From the NCBI GenBank assembly GCA_963922205.1, contig CAWUHX010000159.1:496001-560000 (forward strand): a DNA stretch of 64,000 nucleotides. Direction: 5' to 3'. Each line of letters starts with the position of its first letter. Position 1 is the first letter of the stretch. Source of the DNA: Romanomermis culicivorax. Taxonomy: Eukaryota > Nematoda > Enoplea > Mermithida > Mermithidae. Below the pieces are notes generated by a model. It ran no database searches. It was not told the origin of the DNA and saw only the letters and a list, made by a program, of their open reading frames with translations. This document shows, piece after piece, positions 1 through 10,924 of this stretch. The position numbers and the translations under genes are program-made.

Positions 1-1200
1 TTATTTTAATTGTTTTTTATTGTGTTTTGATTTTTAATTGATTTGATCTCATTAATAATAATCTCAATCAGCATACAGTTAAGACTGTATTGAAGTACGA
101 ACATGGAAAATATTGAGTGGCCAGTTGTTGAATATGTGGCTGTCTGCATCTACCTAATCAAGATTCTGTAATGAGATTCCCCCAGAGTTTGCTGAAGATA
201 CAAAATGTTATGACAAAAAATGTATTTAAAATCTCCAGAATATCCCAAGTTTTTGTAGTTGCAGTGCCAAGTGCAACTAGGGACCTTAGTTGCTTGATCT
301 GAAAAATGAATATTTCTATGATAAGCATGAAAAGTACTTCAACTTGATTGAAAACAAAATCGAAATTTCGAAAATTGATTAGAAGATTAGATCTATAGCA
401 TTAAAATGATATGCACAACTTAATAATTAACTTAAATAACTCTGCGTCTAGTGAATCAACTTTTGATAAAAATGTACTTTTCAAATCAGCATCAAAAACA
501 CTACATTTTAGCAGAAAACTGAAACAAAATTTCTGGAATTGAAGAAAATGTGCATATTTGTACCTGTGCATATTTGTACCTGTACCATACCTAACTGAAG
601 TAACTTGACCACTGAATAACTTTTTTCATGGTCCCTCTCTTTTGTTGACAGTCTCATTTTTGAATTCAGCATAAAAAACTGATCTCAACTCATGTTTTTT
701 GCAACTTTTAGTACAAAATCGAGTTGAAAATTCAGCAATCAATTCAGAAATATTGTCCACTTTGAACCCTTAGATTTGATGTTTCAAAAAATGATCAGTA
801 CTTTTTGTATATTTCAGTTTTCACTCCATTAGTTAACACTGAAAATATACATTTTTGATTGGGCATCACCTCAAGGAGGCCCATTGACCAGGAATCTGGG
901 CCAAGTTGGACTGTGAAGTGTCCCAAGTTGGTCATAAGAATCAAAAATTTGCATATCTGATGTTTACTGTAATGAAATGGTGGTTTCAGTTGCACATTTG
1001 ATATCTCAGGGAATAACAGTCAGAATTTTTAAATTTCTGCTTCTTTGGAGTCAGCAAAATTAGTTGAATTAGATTCTGAGGAAACGCATGATTCTTGAAG
1101 CTAGACTAACAGAGATAAGAGAGTTCAATTTCAGTAAAAATAGTAATAATGTCTCAAAAGTGTGAAACTTGGAAAAGAATTGTTGTTCTTTGAAGCTTCT
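1..1200. other. Gene-free AT-rich stretch
   Basis: No exon with convincing splice borders and no repeat shared with the rest of the window was recognised here. Open frames are short and AT-biased. Confidence 0.5.
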
Positions 1201-1205
1201 AGACT

Positions 1206-1660
1206 GGCAGATAAAAAAAAGAAGTGTAGATCTTGAGTTGTTCTGTTTAAAAAAAGTGATTGTATCACTTTAGCTCCAATACTGACATAGTTATTAGACT
1301 TCAAAGTTGAGAAAGAATATTTCATGTTATACCAAAAAAGTTTCAATTGAGAAAAGGATATCTCATCTTTAAAACTTCAAAGTGCGCGGATCAAAACTCA
1401 ATTCTGTAGATTTCGAGCACTTCTATCTGAAAAACGTAGTTTTACTGCTTTTGGATCAACATTGACAGAGTTATAAAGGTTTAAAGTTGAGCAATTGGTT
1501 ATTGAACAATTATGAATGTCTGAATTTGCAATGAGGTTTGATAAGCGCGCCGCAGAGTAAAAGGCAATGTTGATTTTGAGCAGTTCTATCGAATGAAGCT
1601 AGTTTGAACGTTCTAGCTGTAAAATTGATTGAGTTATTGAAGTTTGAATTTGTTGTGAAC
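1206..1660. repeat. Diverged tandem repeat, about three units
   Basis: Three loosely similar blocks near 1210-1340, 1400-1500 and 1570-1660 share the order 'gatttt/ttgagc-tgttct...', a middle 'gtttta/tttgaac' segment, and 'gag-ttat...agtttgaagtttga'. The reverse complement of the second and third blocks recurs at about 48560-48850, so the tandem array belongs to the dispersed element that continues to 2.6 kb. Non-coding as far as can be seen. Confidence 0.5.
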
Positions 1661-2640
1661 ACTATGTGTCAGCTGATACCGTTGAGTGTCACTTCTGACA
1701 CATAGTTTATTAGTTTTGAGGCCACATTTTTCAAAGTACAGAATGCTACACTAACGGTCAGAGATTCTTCTTATGCTTGGTGACTTCCTAAGTATGCATT
1801 CTGATGCTTGGTGACCTCTTAAGTATGCATTCTGACGCTTGGTGCACATGCATATTCATAGTGTCACTCCGCATCAGATAGTCTCCTCTGACAGATAGTG
1901 ATGTCTTAAGCATATGCTTAGTGTTTTTATGTGTTGAGCATGTCACCAAGAGTCAGATAGTGATCTGACACATAGTGAATTCTTAAGCATGTTTTTTGAT
2001 GCATAGTGTTTTCACATGTTGAGGGCATCACCAAGAATCAGATAGTGATCTGACACATGGTGAGCTCGTAAGCATGTATTTTGACGCATAGTGTTTTGAA
2101 GTGTTAATTTTCTCACCAAGTGTCAGAAAGTGATCTGACACTCAGTAATAGAAATTTGACACTTTGTGAATGCTCCTGAGGCATAGAGACGGATTTTTAC
2201 TCATGTCTGATGCATAATAACACATGGTCTGATGCTTGGTGATTTTTTCAACATCTTTTGTAGGGCTACAGTGAGCCTAAAGGTGCTACAGTACACTTTT
2301 TTGTGCACCTTTTGGCTTCAGTATACTATATCATGCAATAATATTGTACAGTATCCATACTGTCTAACTTGTATCTTTTGTACAGTTTGTGTATTGTTTG
2401 ATGCTTAGTCACTTGTGGTTCCATTCCTAAGTGTGACCACCAACAGCACACTAGAGCTACTCAACTGAGTTTCAGAAGGCTAAAGTCCCTTTGGTGCTTC
2501 CAACAACAGCAGCTTGCACAGTCATTCGGAACCATTTCCCCAGAAAAGCTCCGACCCAATTTCACTGACAAAGTCCACAGTCACTGTTCCAACAAAAAAA
2601 TTTGGGCACCCCTGTCGTGAATGCTGACCGAAAATGGGGC
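1660..2640. repeat. Dispersed element R1, copy 1, with 85-bp tandem units
   Basis: The motif CTGACACATAGTG and close variants recur many times. Between 1921 and about 2160 three units start with GTGTTTT at 1921, 2006 and 2091, an exact 85-bp spacing. Each unit carries a self-complementary TCAGATAGTGATCTGA core. The right half (about 2160-2640, including the 'aataatattgtacagt' block) matches 47640-48100 in the same orientation. The left half matches 48105-48860 in inverted orientation. No protein coding is evident. It may be a non-autonomous mobile element or dispersed satellite. Confidence 0.7.
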
Positions 2641-3309
2641 ATGTTCCTGAATGCTGACATTGATGGGGCACCCTCGAGAATGCTGCCCACCATGCTCTAG
2701 ACCAAAAGTTTTTGGGCAGCATTCTCGAAAATTTTAGCCACGTCTAGAGTGCTGCCCAGCTCGTAAAACCCTTTTGCTGCCATGTTTGGGCAGCATTCCT
2801 GATAGTGCTTAAACATATATTTGGGCAGCATTCTTGCTGGGCATCATGACATCAAATGCTGCCCATAAACCATCATACATAAAATTTGATCATTTTTGGT
2901 TGACATTTTGGCAGCAATCTCAAGGCTGCCTTATCAGTTCTAGCATTCTCGAGGGTGCCCCATTTCCTGCCAGGTTTCCTAACAGGTTTGACATTATTTA
3001 CTGAACTGTATGCTTTCATTGAAAAACAGATATTTATCAAAACACAAAACAGTCTGCGAAACTTTGGCCTCAAAGAAGGCTGTAGCTTTTGAATTCAATC
3101 ATGTGGATTTTATAAATTTGACTCTTGATCATGGGAAAATTAAATTCGAATTTCCGCAATTCCTTTTCTGCCCAATGGCATTATACACAATTTTTCAGCT
3201 GAAAATAACTGAATTTTTTTTTCCTGAAAAATTGGTCAAACATAGGAGGGAACTCATTTCACCAATGGATTCAGGAATGTGGATTTGATTTTTTGTGCTT
3301 TTAATAAAT

Positions 3310-3665
3310 CACAGTATCAAAATTAGAAAATCAGCAATTGCATCTTCAAATTTGTGCCGCACTTTTTTGATGGCCTATGTTACAGATGTCCTGCAAACTA
3401 GATAAACACTGACCAAATCGAAATAGGTTATGTTTTTATAATTATAGGTGTGTACCATATCATCAATCATCTAGTTGTTGAAATTTAGGGTGATGAAGGT
3501 GAAGCTGGTATTGTCAATACAGCCCTTTTGCTCTGCATATTTTTTCTGCAGAGTTTGATAAAGGTCCTTTGATAAAACATAATTGTACATCTGTGTGCAT
3601 TACTGTCATTGATAAGCCACATTTGGTATCTGGTAATTTAATCAATTTGTATTCAATTCGGTCAC
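3310..3665 (-). pseudogene. Family A minus-strand coding remnant, copy 1
   Basis: Read on the minus strand, this encodes a segment with IEYKLIKLPDTKCGLSMT, ending at KGLY and a stop. A second segment, CRTSVT then AIKKVRHKFEDAIA, follows. Both align with Family A copies at 28107-28520 (plus) and 53230-53719 (minus). Here the first cysteine of the CPVC pair is altered (YLVC), there is an internal stop after SVT, and the N-terminus is replaced by a 20-bp tandem repeat. Amino-acid similarity across three copies suggests it was once a gene. The family is not recognised. Function unknown. Confidence 0.5.
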
Positions 3666-3732
3666 TAGGCACTCAAAATTTCACCAGAGACACTCAAAAT
3701 TTCACCACTAGACACTCCAAATTTCACCAAAA
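3665..3732. repeat. Triplicated ~20-bp unit
   Basis: Three successive units built on CACTCAAAATTTCACCA. Family A copy 3 (about 53760) has only one, so this is a copy-specific expansion. Confidence 0.75.
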
Positions 3733-5037
3733 CATTCTCATTCGAGATGGACAACAAGTATTGCATGAACCTGATTAGAGCCATTAGAGCTGCCTGCATC
3801 CTGGAAAACAAAAAAAATTACTTTTTAACATTCTTTAAATTCAAAAACACATATCTGAATGGAGTTGAGTTCTACTGTTTCATACAACATATCCAAAAAA
3901 ACAATGTAAAATGAATATTTCAACCAAAATTGAGAGAAAAAATCAATTTTAATTTTTCTGAAACTAAAGAAGTGGAAAGGAGCAAGTTTTAAGCAGAGCA
4001 TAAAAACTGGATAGGAATATTCAGAATTTGTACTCATCAAAAATGTGAAATACTTGGAGAAGATGTTTAATTTCCAATCTGAAACTCTTACTTTTTGATT
4101 TGACTTCTCTCTCAAAAAAATATTTTGCATGCCTAGAGCATTTTTTCACATGTTGATGAATTTTTCTTCAATTCAGTTGCCATGAGGATAAATGGTATAA
4201 ACTCTGAATGGCAAAATTTAGGAACCAAATCAATTCTCTCATATAGCTATTGGCTAAGAAAAATTATCCAACTTTTGTTGATATTGCGAAAAAACTTATC
4301 ATGTTTTTGGAGAGGCTTGTAAAATAGGGAATGTAAAAAGTGATAAACGACACTGACTATTCCACCCTCAGCAGCTGCTGAAGGTGAAATAGTTGGTCAC
4401 CATTTACTCTTTTCTCATTTTTCGACTCATTGACTATTCATTCTTAGGGTATACTTAAGCCTGGACAGTATTGAAGAGTGAACAAAAGTGGATGTCAAAT
4501 GCAAATTTTAATCATATGAGGAGTAAAAGTGTGCATGCTAAATAATATTCATTTTTAATTGAACATTTTTCATCAATGATCAATTTCAAAGGAGAACCAT
4601 TCTATTGTACTATTCCATTTCACATTATGATTATCATATTTCAGATTTTGTTAATTTTTAGAACAAGTTTTGAAAAACAATACAGAAAATAAATATTCTT
4701 TTTGTTTTTTCCACTAGAAATCCTTTGTACATTTTCTATGTTTGAGCATAGAATCTTGGCATATGTTTTGTTCATTTAAATCTCATCTTTTATTCATTTC
4801 AAGGAAATTATTGTCATTTGTGCAAAATTTTGGTCAATATTAATACAAGCTTTTTAAGATTTTCACAAGAATTGATTTTTAGGAAATTATTTCCTATGCA
4901 AATTTTCTATGTGTAGCAATATTAGTTTTGACTCAAGCTTTATTCATTCCATTAAAGTTTACCTCATTTCAGAGGTTTTTTTTTTCATTTCTAGTGAATT
5001 TTTGTCTGTTTCAACACTTCTGCCTCTAGGTCAAAAA

Positions 5038-5508
5038 ATGACTATTGGGCCAAGAGGCCCGCTGGCAGAATGAGGGGGACAATGTCCCACAGGGGGTTCA
5101 TTGAAATTTTTCCATGGGAACGGTCAATTGGTCCTACGACTTAGGACAAATGGAACAAGAAATAGCGCGAGTGTAAGCAGAAGCATTAAGTCAGTCTTAG
5201 AACAAGGTTGTGAATAGGTATATGTTCTAGGCACGAATTGCAAAGGGCTCAAAGGAGCCAACAGCAAGCAGGAGGTGGATGATGCGCTTCAGGCCTTGAT
5301 AGACATCAAGATCAAGGCTGCGTTGGAAGGCCTTGGTCAAGGGCTGTGCGTAAGTGGGGCAAAAGGTAATCTGAGCATATCCACTGTGTCATCAATGGCT
5401 GGGGATGGAGATCAGGATGGTAGGCTGAGCATTGACGAAGTAGGGGCCACGGAGCAGCCAAAACATCTAAACATATGTGTTAATAGAAGTAGCACATAGA
5501 TGCTCCTA
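5038..5508 (+). pseudogene. Family A plus-strand coding remnant (DDALQALI segment)
   Basis: One frame runs from an ATG at 5038 to a TAG at about 5499 with two internal stops. The last part is open (EVDDALQALIDIKIKAALEG, then an AGDGDQ motif). The counterpart at 27507-27695 on the minus strand has VDDPLQALICVKIKAMLEG and the same AGDGDQ motif, and part of the segment recurs at 55140-55345. Conservation of the DD.LQALI..KIKA.LEG pattern suggests ancestral coding. No family was recognised. The stops and frame changes between copies indicate that none is intact. Confidence 0.4.
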
Positions 5509-5659
5509 CATAGTTTTTATTTTTTTGTTTTTATTGTTAGTTAAAGCAATAAACAGTGTTACTGCATATGTCTTGTTGGTTAGAAAATGAAAATGATGGA
5601 ACATGGACCATCACTGTTCACCCTGGATAGGGTGGACAGATGTTTTTTTTAAACTAATT

Positions 5660-6835
5660 TGCATAATTAATATGCAAACAGGTCTGGACATAACAGGTTG
5701 GTTTTTTTTCCAAGTCCAGACAGAGAGCTACAGCAGACAGGGTAAGTACTGGTACCTTGAGTAAGTCAGCTCATAGGTGAGACCAGAAGTGAGCATCACA
5801 TGTCAGTAACAGCACAAGTAGCTCACCGAGAAAGAAAACAGGCAAGGAACAGAGGGTTCAGTCCAGTGTGGGAATTGGACAAGGCAGAAAAGTATGAATA
5901 TTCACTTGAGCAAAGTGCAATGTTGTGGCCTATATATGTGAAAATAACCCTAGAGCTCATATATATTTATAGGGTGTAAAATAGGGGCAACATGGTACAT
6001 ATCAGTGTCATGCTAACAGTGTCAGTCATTGTGTCTATTGCTTATTAAAATCAGTGTCACACTAACAGTGTAAGTCATTGTGTTTCTCACTTTAATTAAT
6101 GTTGAAGGTTTGAAGTAGAAAGAATTTTTCTATTACCATCATTTTATAGACTAATTCGGGATAGGGTGAAGCCACTGCGTTCGTTCTTCATGAGTAAAAA
6201 ATCTGAACTCATTCTTCACTTAGCATTGAGCAACAACAATGCCACAATAAAAGACGTACATGAAATCATTTGAAAATCCTATCCTACATTGTAGATGTGA
6301 TGAAATGAAGTTGTTATTTGGTGCACTCTAGTCTCTAGACAACATAAAAATCAAAACAAGTTTCTGCAGTTTTCTATAACATTCTCACAGCCTTGTAGAT
6401 CAGTCAATAATAATCATATCAAAATGAAATTAACTTATTTTGGAAAAGCTTCAAAAACTATAGAACATGTTCAGAAAATAGTAACTCATTGTCATTGGAA
6501 AGGTGATTTGATATTTTCAACTTTGGAGCCAAATAACTCTTGATCTGTGCGAGATATCTCATAACCATGATTAAATTTGGATCTCAAAAATTTGGAATTA
6601 GCATGAAAAGTTGCACAACATATGTAAAATTCACAAATCAATACAAAGGATTCACGATGCAGTTTACACTGGAATAACTCAGGGCCAACTCGACTTCATG
6701 GCAAACAGAGGATAGACTCTGGTTCAGCAAGAAAAGCTCTTTAACATACAAAAAACTTGAGTCTTGATCTCTTTTTTGTGGTAATATCTTTTCTCTGAAC
6801 ATTCATCAGTTTTCAAAACAGCAAAATAAATTTTG
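5660..6835. other. Gene-free stretch with a ~55-bp duplication
   Basis: At about 6002-6090 the phrase 'tcagtgtca...ctaacagtgt..gtcattgtgt' occurs twice in tandem, about 55 bp apart. Otherwise no coding or RNA feature was found. Confidence 0.5.
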
Positions 6836-6840
6836 TCAAT

Positions 6841-6941
6841 TTTGTTATGTATGATCACAAATCATTCTTATGATTTCTCCCATAGATTGTATGTTGAGAT
6901 GGGAGGAATCATAAGAATAATTTGTGCTCATACATAACAAA
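6841..6941. repeat. 43-bp near-perfect inverted repeat (hairpin)
   Basis: Left arm 6841-6883 and right arm 6899-6941 are reverse complements over 43 bp with three mismatches, separated by a 15-nt loop. The right arm belongs to a sequence shared with about 29955-29980, where no left arm exists, so the hairpin arose here by local inverted duplication. Transcribed, it would fold into a long stem of the size of a microRNA or siRNA precursor. No expression evidence can be drawn from sequence alone. Confidence 0.85.
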
Positions 6942-6944
6942 TTT

Positions 6945-7140
6945 ATGATTATAGGAATCAGTTCAAATGCTAGGCATGCTGCTGGCCCAGAATCTACTAA
7001 GCAACCAAAGGGAAACACTGAATGAGTTATCAATGTGAGATTGTAATGAAATTGAAAAACAGAGGTGTGAATGGATTCTATTTTTCTAGTGACAGTGAGG
7101 ATGATCCAATAAAGGAACTAATTGACCCAATTGAGCCCTA
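6945..7140 (+). pseudogene. Gene fragment paralogous to the 30-kb gene
   Basis: An exon-like frame reads GISSNARHAAGPESTKQPKG and is followed, across a roughly 55-bp intron-like gap ending TTTTTCTAG, by a DSEDDPIK segment. The same arrangement occurs at 29987-30170 with GISLNARYATCPKLTKQPKA and DSEDDPIK. The first copy acquires a stop right after GNTE and soon after DPIKELIDPIEP, so it is a truncated relic. The protein family is not recognised; the second segment is acidic. Confidence 0.45.
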
Positions 7141-7149
7141 AACTTTGTG

Positions 7150-8837
7150 CAAATTTAGGTACACCTGCATCAGCAAGATCAAACTTATAGAAGAATAATT
7201 CCTTCATTGAAGCAACTGTATAATCAACAGTAGTTTACATGGTCTCTAATATGGTCAACAGTTAGGATCATTATACTTGAAAAACATCTTTGTAAGTTGA
7301 TGTGAGATACCATTAACAATAATTTTTGCCAAATATCAGTTCAACATCTGGTACCAAAAATCAGGAGTTTCATCCGAGATTCATCAGAATTATGACATTA
7401 CTGTTACTTATTGGACTAATGGGACTAAATAGTATAATGTCATGCACTCTCCAAATTCATCATATCTGGTATAAATGTGGAATACTCATTCTTCCAAAAA
7501 TAATATGAACTCATGAAATTATTCACCTGTACAAATGGTTGTATAATTGATCCTTGCTGCTTTTTGGGAGCAAAACTTCAGAAATTGTTTTGTATAGTTG
7601 ATGTAGCTATTATGTGCAAGATCTTTCCATTGCTGAATATCAGTGTTCTGTACAATTTCTCTGCTCATGCTTATCCCTAAATGTGCATTAACATTCATCA
7701 CCGGGCTTTTTTTCATCCCATCGCTTGTAAAGTCCTTAATTTCGCAATATTTCTCTAACACATGAATTTGATTCTTAAATCAGAGGCTCTAGAGAAGTCT
7801 GTTCTTCAACATTTTCGCTCGAATTTTTGCATCAATAAGATATCAAACATTCTATCAGCTCTACTGTGTTTTGACCAACTAGTTGCTTGTGAAAAAATAT
7901 CAAAATATTGAGTTGTAAATTTAAGTGTATGTTCACAATGAAAACAAGTGCTTTTTGTGTATTTTGGAGCAGCAAATGCACCACCTATGCTTTTTATCAC
8001 TATCTCTTTTTCCAGTTATTGTTTAAGCGAACTTTCAATGTGATTCTGATGGATTACAAATGGAGTCCGCTACAACTTTTTCAATTTTGACATTCTCTTC
8101 GAAACCACATGCATTCCTTGAAAAAAACTGAATAAACAAAACAGAAAAAAGTCTTGAAATGTAACTTTAGTTTGAAAAGTGCAGTAGTTTTTAACTCAGA
8201 CCACTAAAAAATGTTTCCACAACTATTGGTCATATCCTCCAATCCATTGTCCAAAATTGTCCAAAAAAAAACTTCTAAGCTGATGCTATTATCATTAAAT
8301 CCCTTTTAATGTCCATCATGGTCATCCTCCGAATCATTTGTATAGACTGTCAATTAATTGCTCTTTGCTCCATTTCCTATCCATTGATTGATTTTCCCAG
8401 GTGATATCAGAAACTTACCAAAATTTAGCAATGCTCCCAAAAGTTGAGATGAGTGTCTGCATCATTATTGTCTTATTTGAATAAGATGACTCTTTGCAAT
8501 CATTTTAAACTAAAAACATATAATATAAAAAAGCAAGGTAGAAGTGCAAAGATCCAACTCTTGACTGCATCGGCATTTGACAACACAGCACAGCATGGTC
8601 ATTGCCACTAGAGGCAGTCTTGCTCACTCAGCTGCTACACAGGATTTACTTTTGTATAATTTGACCCTATGAACAACAATGCATTACTTTAGAATATGAT
8701 TATGCAGTACAGAAATGAAATCAGTCTGTGCAAAAAAAATAAATGAATCAGATATGAAATATGAATAAGAAATACAATGAATTATCAGAGATAAGAGAGA
8801 AATTTTTTAGATGATGAAAGGCTAGTATTATACATTT
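7150..8837. other. Gene-free AT-rich stretch
   Basis: No repeat shared within the window and no exon with matching splice phases was found. The open frames at 7326-8090 are short, AT-driven and overlap on both strands. Confidence 0.5.
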
Positions 8838-9030
8838 GTCACGTGCCGCTCAATTCTCCAACGTCACGTGATCCCGATCATGCCGACATTCTGTTATTTT
8901 TCATGTTTCGTTTATTACCCGATCATGTTTTCGTTTATTTCATTTTTGCACATGCATTTTTCGTTCGTTTTTATATTTTTCATGCATTTCTATGTTTCGT
9001 TTTGTTGTATTTTTATTTCTTTACAAACGC

Positions 9031-9363
9031 GGGCTACAGTAGGCCCTTTAGCTAAAAACTTCCGCCAGTCGTGCTCCACGAGCACATGGCTATTTTTGGT
9101 GCGTTCACGCACCTCTTATCATCAAAAATTAGCGTCGTTTTTGTTACGCAAAAACGACTAGCTAAGAAGTTTTAGCTAAAGACGTTCATATGCTTAGCAT
9201 AGGCACTGCAGTCGGCCTCAGTGCTAAACGCATGTGAACGAAAAAATGTCTATGTGCTCATAGGCATCTTCTGCATCGCGTCTAGCTGCAGAAGTTAGCT
9301 TGAGCGCCGAGAAACTCCGCCCAAGCTGCAGCTGTAGCCAAACATGTCCTTAAAAGGACATGT
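9031..9363. repeat. Cluster of consecutive hairpins
   Basis: Within about 330 bp there are many stems. An outer stem is 9047-9062 with 9166-9180 (TTTAGCTAAAAACTTC). It encloses GTGCTC/GAGCAC (9071-9085), GGTGCG/CGCACC (9098-9113) and a perfect 10-bp stem at 9134-9143 with 9149-9158. Then come 9183-9199 with 9222-9240, CTTCTGCA/TGCAGAAG (9268-9294), AGCTTG/CAAGCT (9297-9327), and a perfect 10-bp stem with a 2-nt loop at 9342-9363. Such density is far above chance and suggests a structured RNA or DNA segment of the host element. Confidence 0.8.
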
Positions 9364-9660
9364 TTCTTTAGTTTTTCGCTCATTCTTGGGTTCACCAAGC
9401 TCTCGTCCGGTTGTAACTCCGCGTCCGCTGCCTTCTCGTCAAATTTGCATAATTTTATTATACACCTGTGCGTCCGCCGCCTTACTATCAATAAATTTGC
9501 ATAAATTTACCTGTGTCCACTGCGTCCGCCGCTTATCGTCTACAGTACCCCGCTGCTCATCAGTGCCAGGTGTCCGACCGCCCCGGTTCGTGAATTAAAC
9601 GTTGGAGTTTCGCCTCCCGCTCGCTCCCGCTCGCCGCCGCTCGCCGCCACTCGCCGCCTA

Positions 9661-9747
9661 GGATGTTTGAGGATCGCATCCCCTGCTCCCAGTGCCAGAA
9701 GACCGAAAGCATCCAGGGACTTGCCGCCCGTTGCGTCGTAATCGCTT
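9661..9747 (+). CDS. Short leader ORF with CxxC motif in the LTR-like element
   Basis: ATG at 9661 follows the CG-rich leader and opens a 28-codon frame with an IPCSQCQKTES segment that ends in TGA. The C-x-x-C pair could be half of a zinc-binding site. It could be the start of a degraded gag-like gene or simply a chance ORF in GC-rich sequence. No homologous family is recognised, and no in-frame continuation or clear splice donor was found within it. Confidence 0.2.
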
Positions 9748-10139
9748 GAGAAACAGGACTAGGTGAGTCTTCTCAGGGGATTATCGTTATTTGTGGGTTA
9801 TTTGTTGGGAAATCCTTCCTAAGTCGGTTTCCCAAGGTTTCCACAGATAAGTAGGGCCTCCGCCTCTCAGGTTCGGGCTAAAAGGGGCTGTCTGGTTCAT
9901 AATCGGGTCCCATAATTTAGGTCATTTTACGGGTGACCCTGTCCCCACTCTCACTGAGTAGGACTCGGGGATTGTCGCACCTAGCCTGGCAGCGTTGTCC
10001 ATTACCCTACAGCACGACCCCAAGGACAACCCAAGAGAACCAGCTATAGACCTCTCTATAGCCACCAATTGCCAGGTTAGGCCCCAACGCCAACTTGGGA
10101 AGCCTGGGGAAAATGCCAGTATCCATCAGGAGTCACAGC

Positions 10140-10260
10140 CTATTACTCACTGTAATAGGATCAATCTGATATGGTTCACCATCAATGTGACGTCTAAAAC
10201 ACGGTATTCCCTGATGAGATACCCAAACCTCCTCAGCTCTCCCAAGATCAACATGTCATA
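10140..10260 (-). other. Short coding-like stretch, unknown
   Basis: On the minus strand one frame reads VWVSHQGIPCFRRHIDGEPY followed by QIDPITVSNRL and a stop at about 10141. Its residue composition is protein-like and unlike the AT-driven frames around it. It lies in the interior or at the end of the LTR-like insertion. No start codon or acceptor was fixed and no family was recognised. Confidence 0.3.
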
Positions 10261-10339
10261 CACGTGACATGGCGTAAAATGTGACACATTCACATACAGG
10301 GGTGAACCCTCCCATCTGAAAATAGGGGAACCCTCTAGC

Positions 10340-10915
10340 CTAGAAAAATTGTCAAACAATCCCTGGGTTCTTTCTAAAACAGATTTTTCGATGATTTTTA
10401 TGCATATACTAGTTAAAAAACAAACTTCTGAAGCATTTTTTCATTTTTTTGCTCACCAATGTATAATCTCTCTAGTTAAAAAGTTCAAGGACCCTTCCAG
10501 TGGAATATTCTTACCGTGCATGTATGGCTGACATAATTACTTGAACAAACTAGAACCTACAGGACATGCACAAATTTGAACATTAATAAGTGGACAAATT
10601 GAAACCTTTATTTATTTTAGGTCTGGAGGAAATAGTCAAACTGTTTGGCTGCAAAAAATTTGTAGTTAATGCAAAGACTACATTAAAAAAAACATCTGTT
10701 GGAGCGCAAAAAAACTAAATTATAAGTACAGGGACCTTAAACTATCTTAAACTATGTTCACATTTCCATTTCAGAATGTGAGGAAAACTTTATAAAACTC
10801 ACCAACCCAAATCTAAATCCTGATGACTATGGAAGACATCAGCCCACATGTTATTTGCCAAAATTGCTCCCAATGTGAATACTGTCATCATCAAGGAATT
10901 TCTCTTAATGCTCAT
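10340..10915. other. No feature seen
   Basis: AT-rich sequence without recognisable exons or repeats. Confidence 0.5.
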
Positions 10916-10924
10916 CATTGTTGT

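Larger units (their letters stand above)
2690..5650. repeat. Family A dispersed repeat, copy 1
   Basis: About 3 kb that is closely similar to 52450-55350 (same orientation). It is also similar, in pieces, to 26690-27180 (same orientation) and 27385-28530 (inverted). It contains remnants of at least two coding segments, annotated separately: a minus-strand LPDTKC/zinc-ribbon segment around 3310-3665 and a plus-strand DDALQALI segment around 5038-5508. Copy 1 differs from copy 3 by a triplicated 20-bp unit at 3665-3732 that replaces the segment encoding the conserved MMLYVNG start. No terminal repeats or target duplications were identified. Confidence 0.75.
8838..10330. mobile_element. CpG-rich LTR-like insertion with internal region
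   Basis: Composition changes sharply: CpG-rich and GC-richer than both flanks. It opens with TGTCACGTGCCGCTC, carries an AATAAA-type signal at about 9489, and then a G/C-rich leader (repeated CTCGCCGCC) before an ATG at 9661. A 9-bp pair CTCCAACGT (about 8855) and ACGTTGGAG (about 9599) is inverted, and CACGTGACA at 10260-10268 mirrors the opening TGTCACGTG. This fits an LTR or a terminally inverted element plus part of its interior. No second LTR, gag or pol was found in the window. The exact ends are not settled. Confidence 0.5.

Noticed and set aside
1921-2160. CRISPR-like regular repeat
   Set aside because: The whole 85-bp unit is repeated, with no variable spacers.
3010-3288. 92-codon plus-strand ORF in Family A copy 1
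   Set aside because: The reading frame is not kept in copy 3, where stops and indels break it.
9344-9598. 84-codon plus-strand ORF in the LTR-like block
   Set aside because: Lies across hairpins and CG-rich leader sequence; no protein-like pattern or homology.
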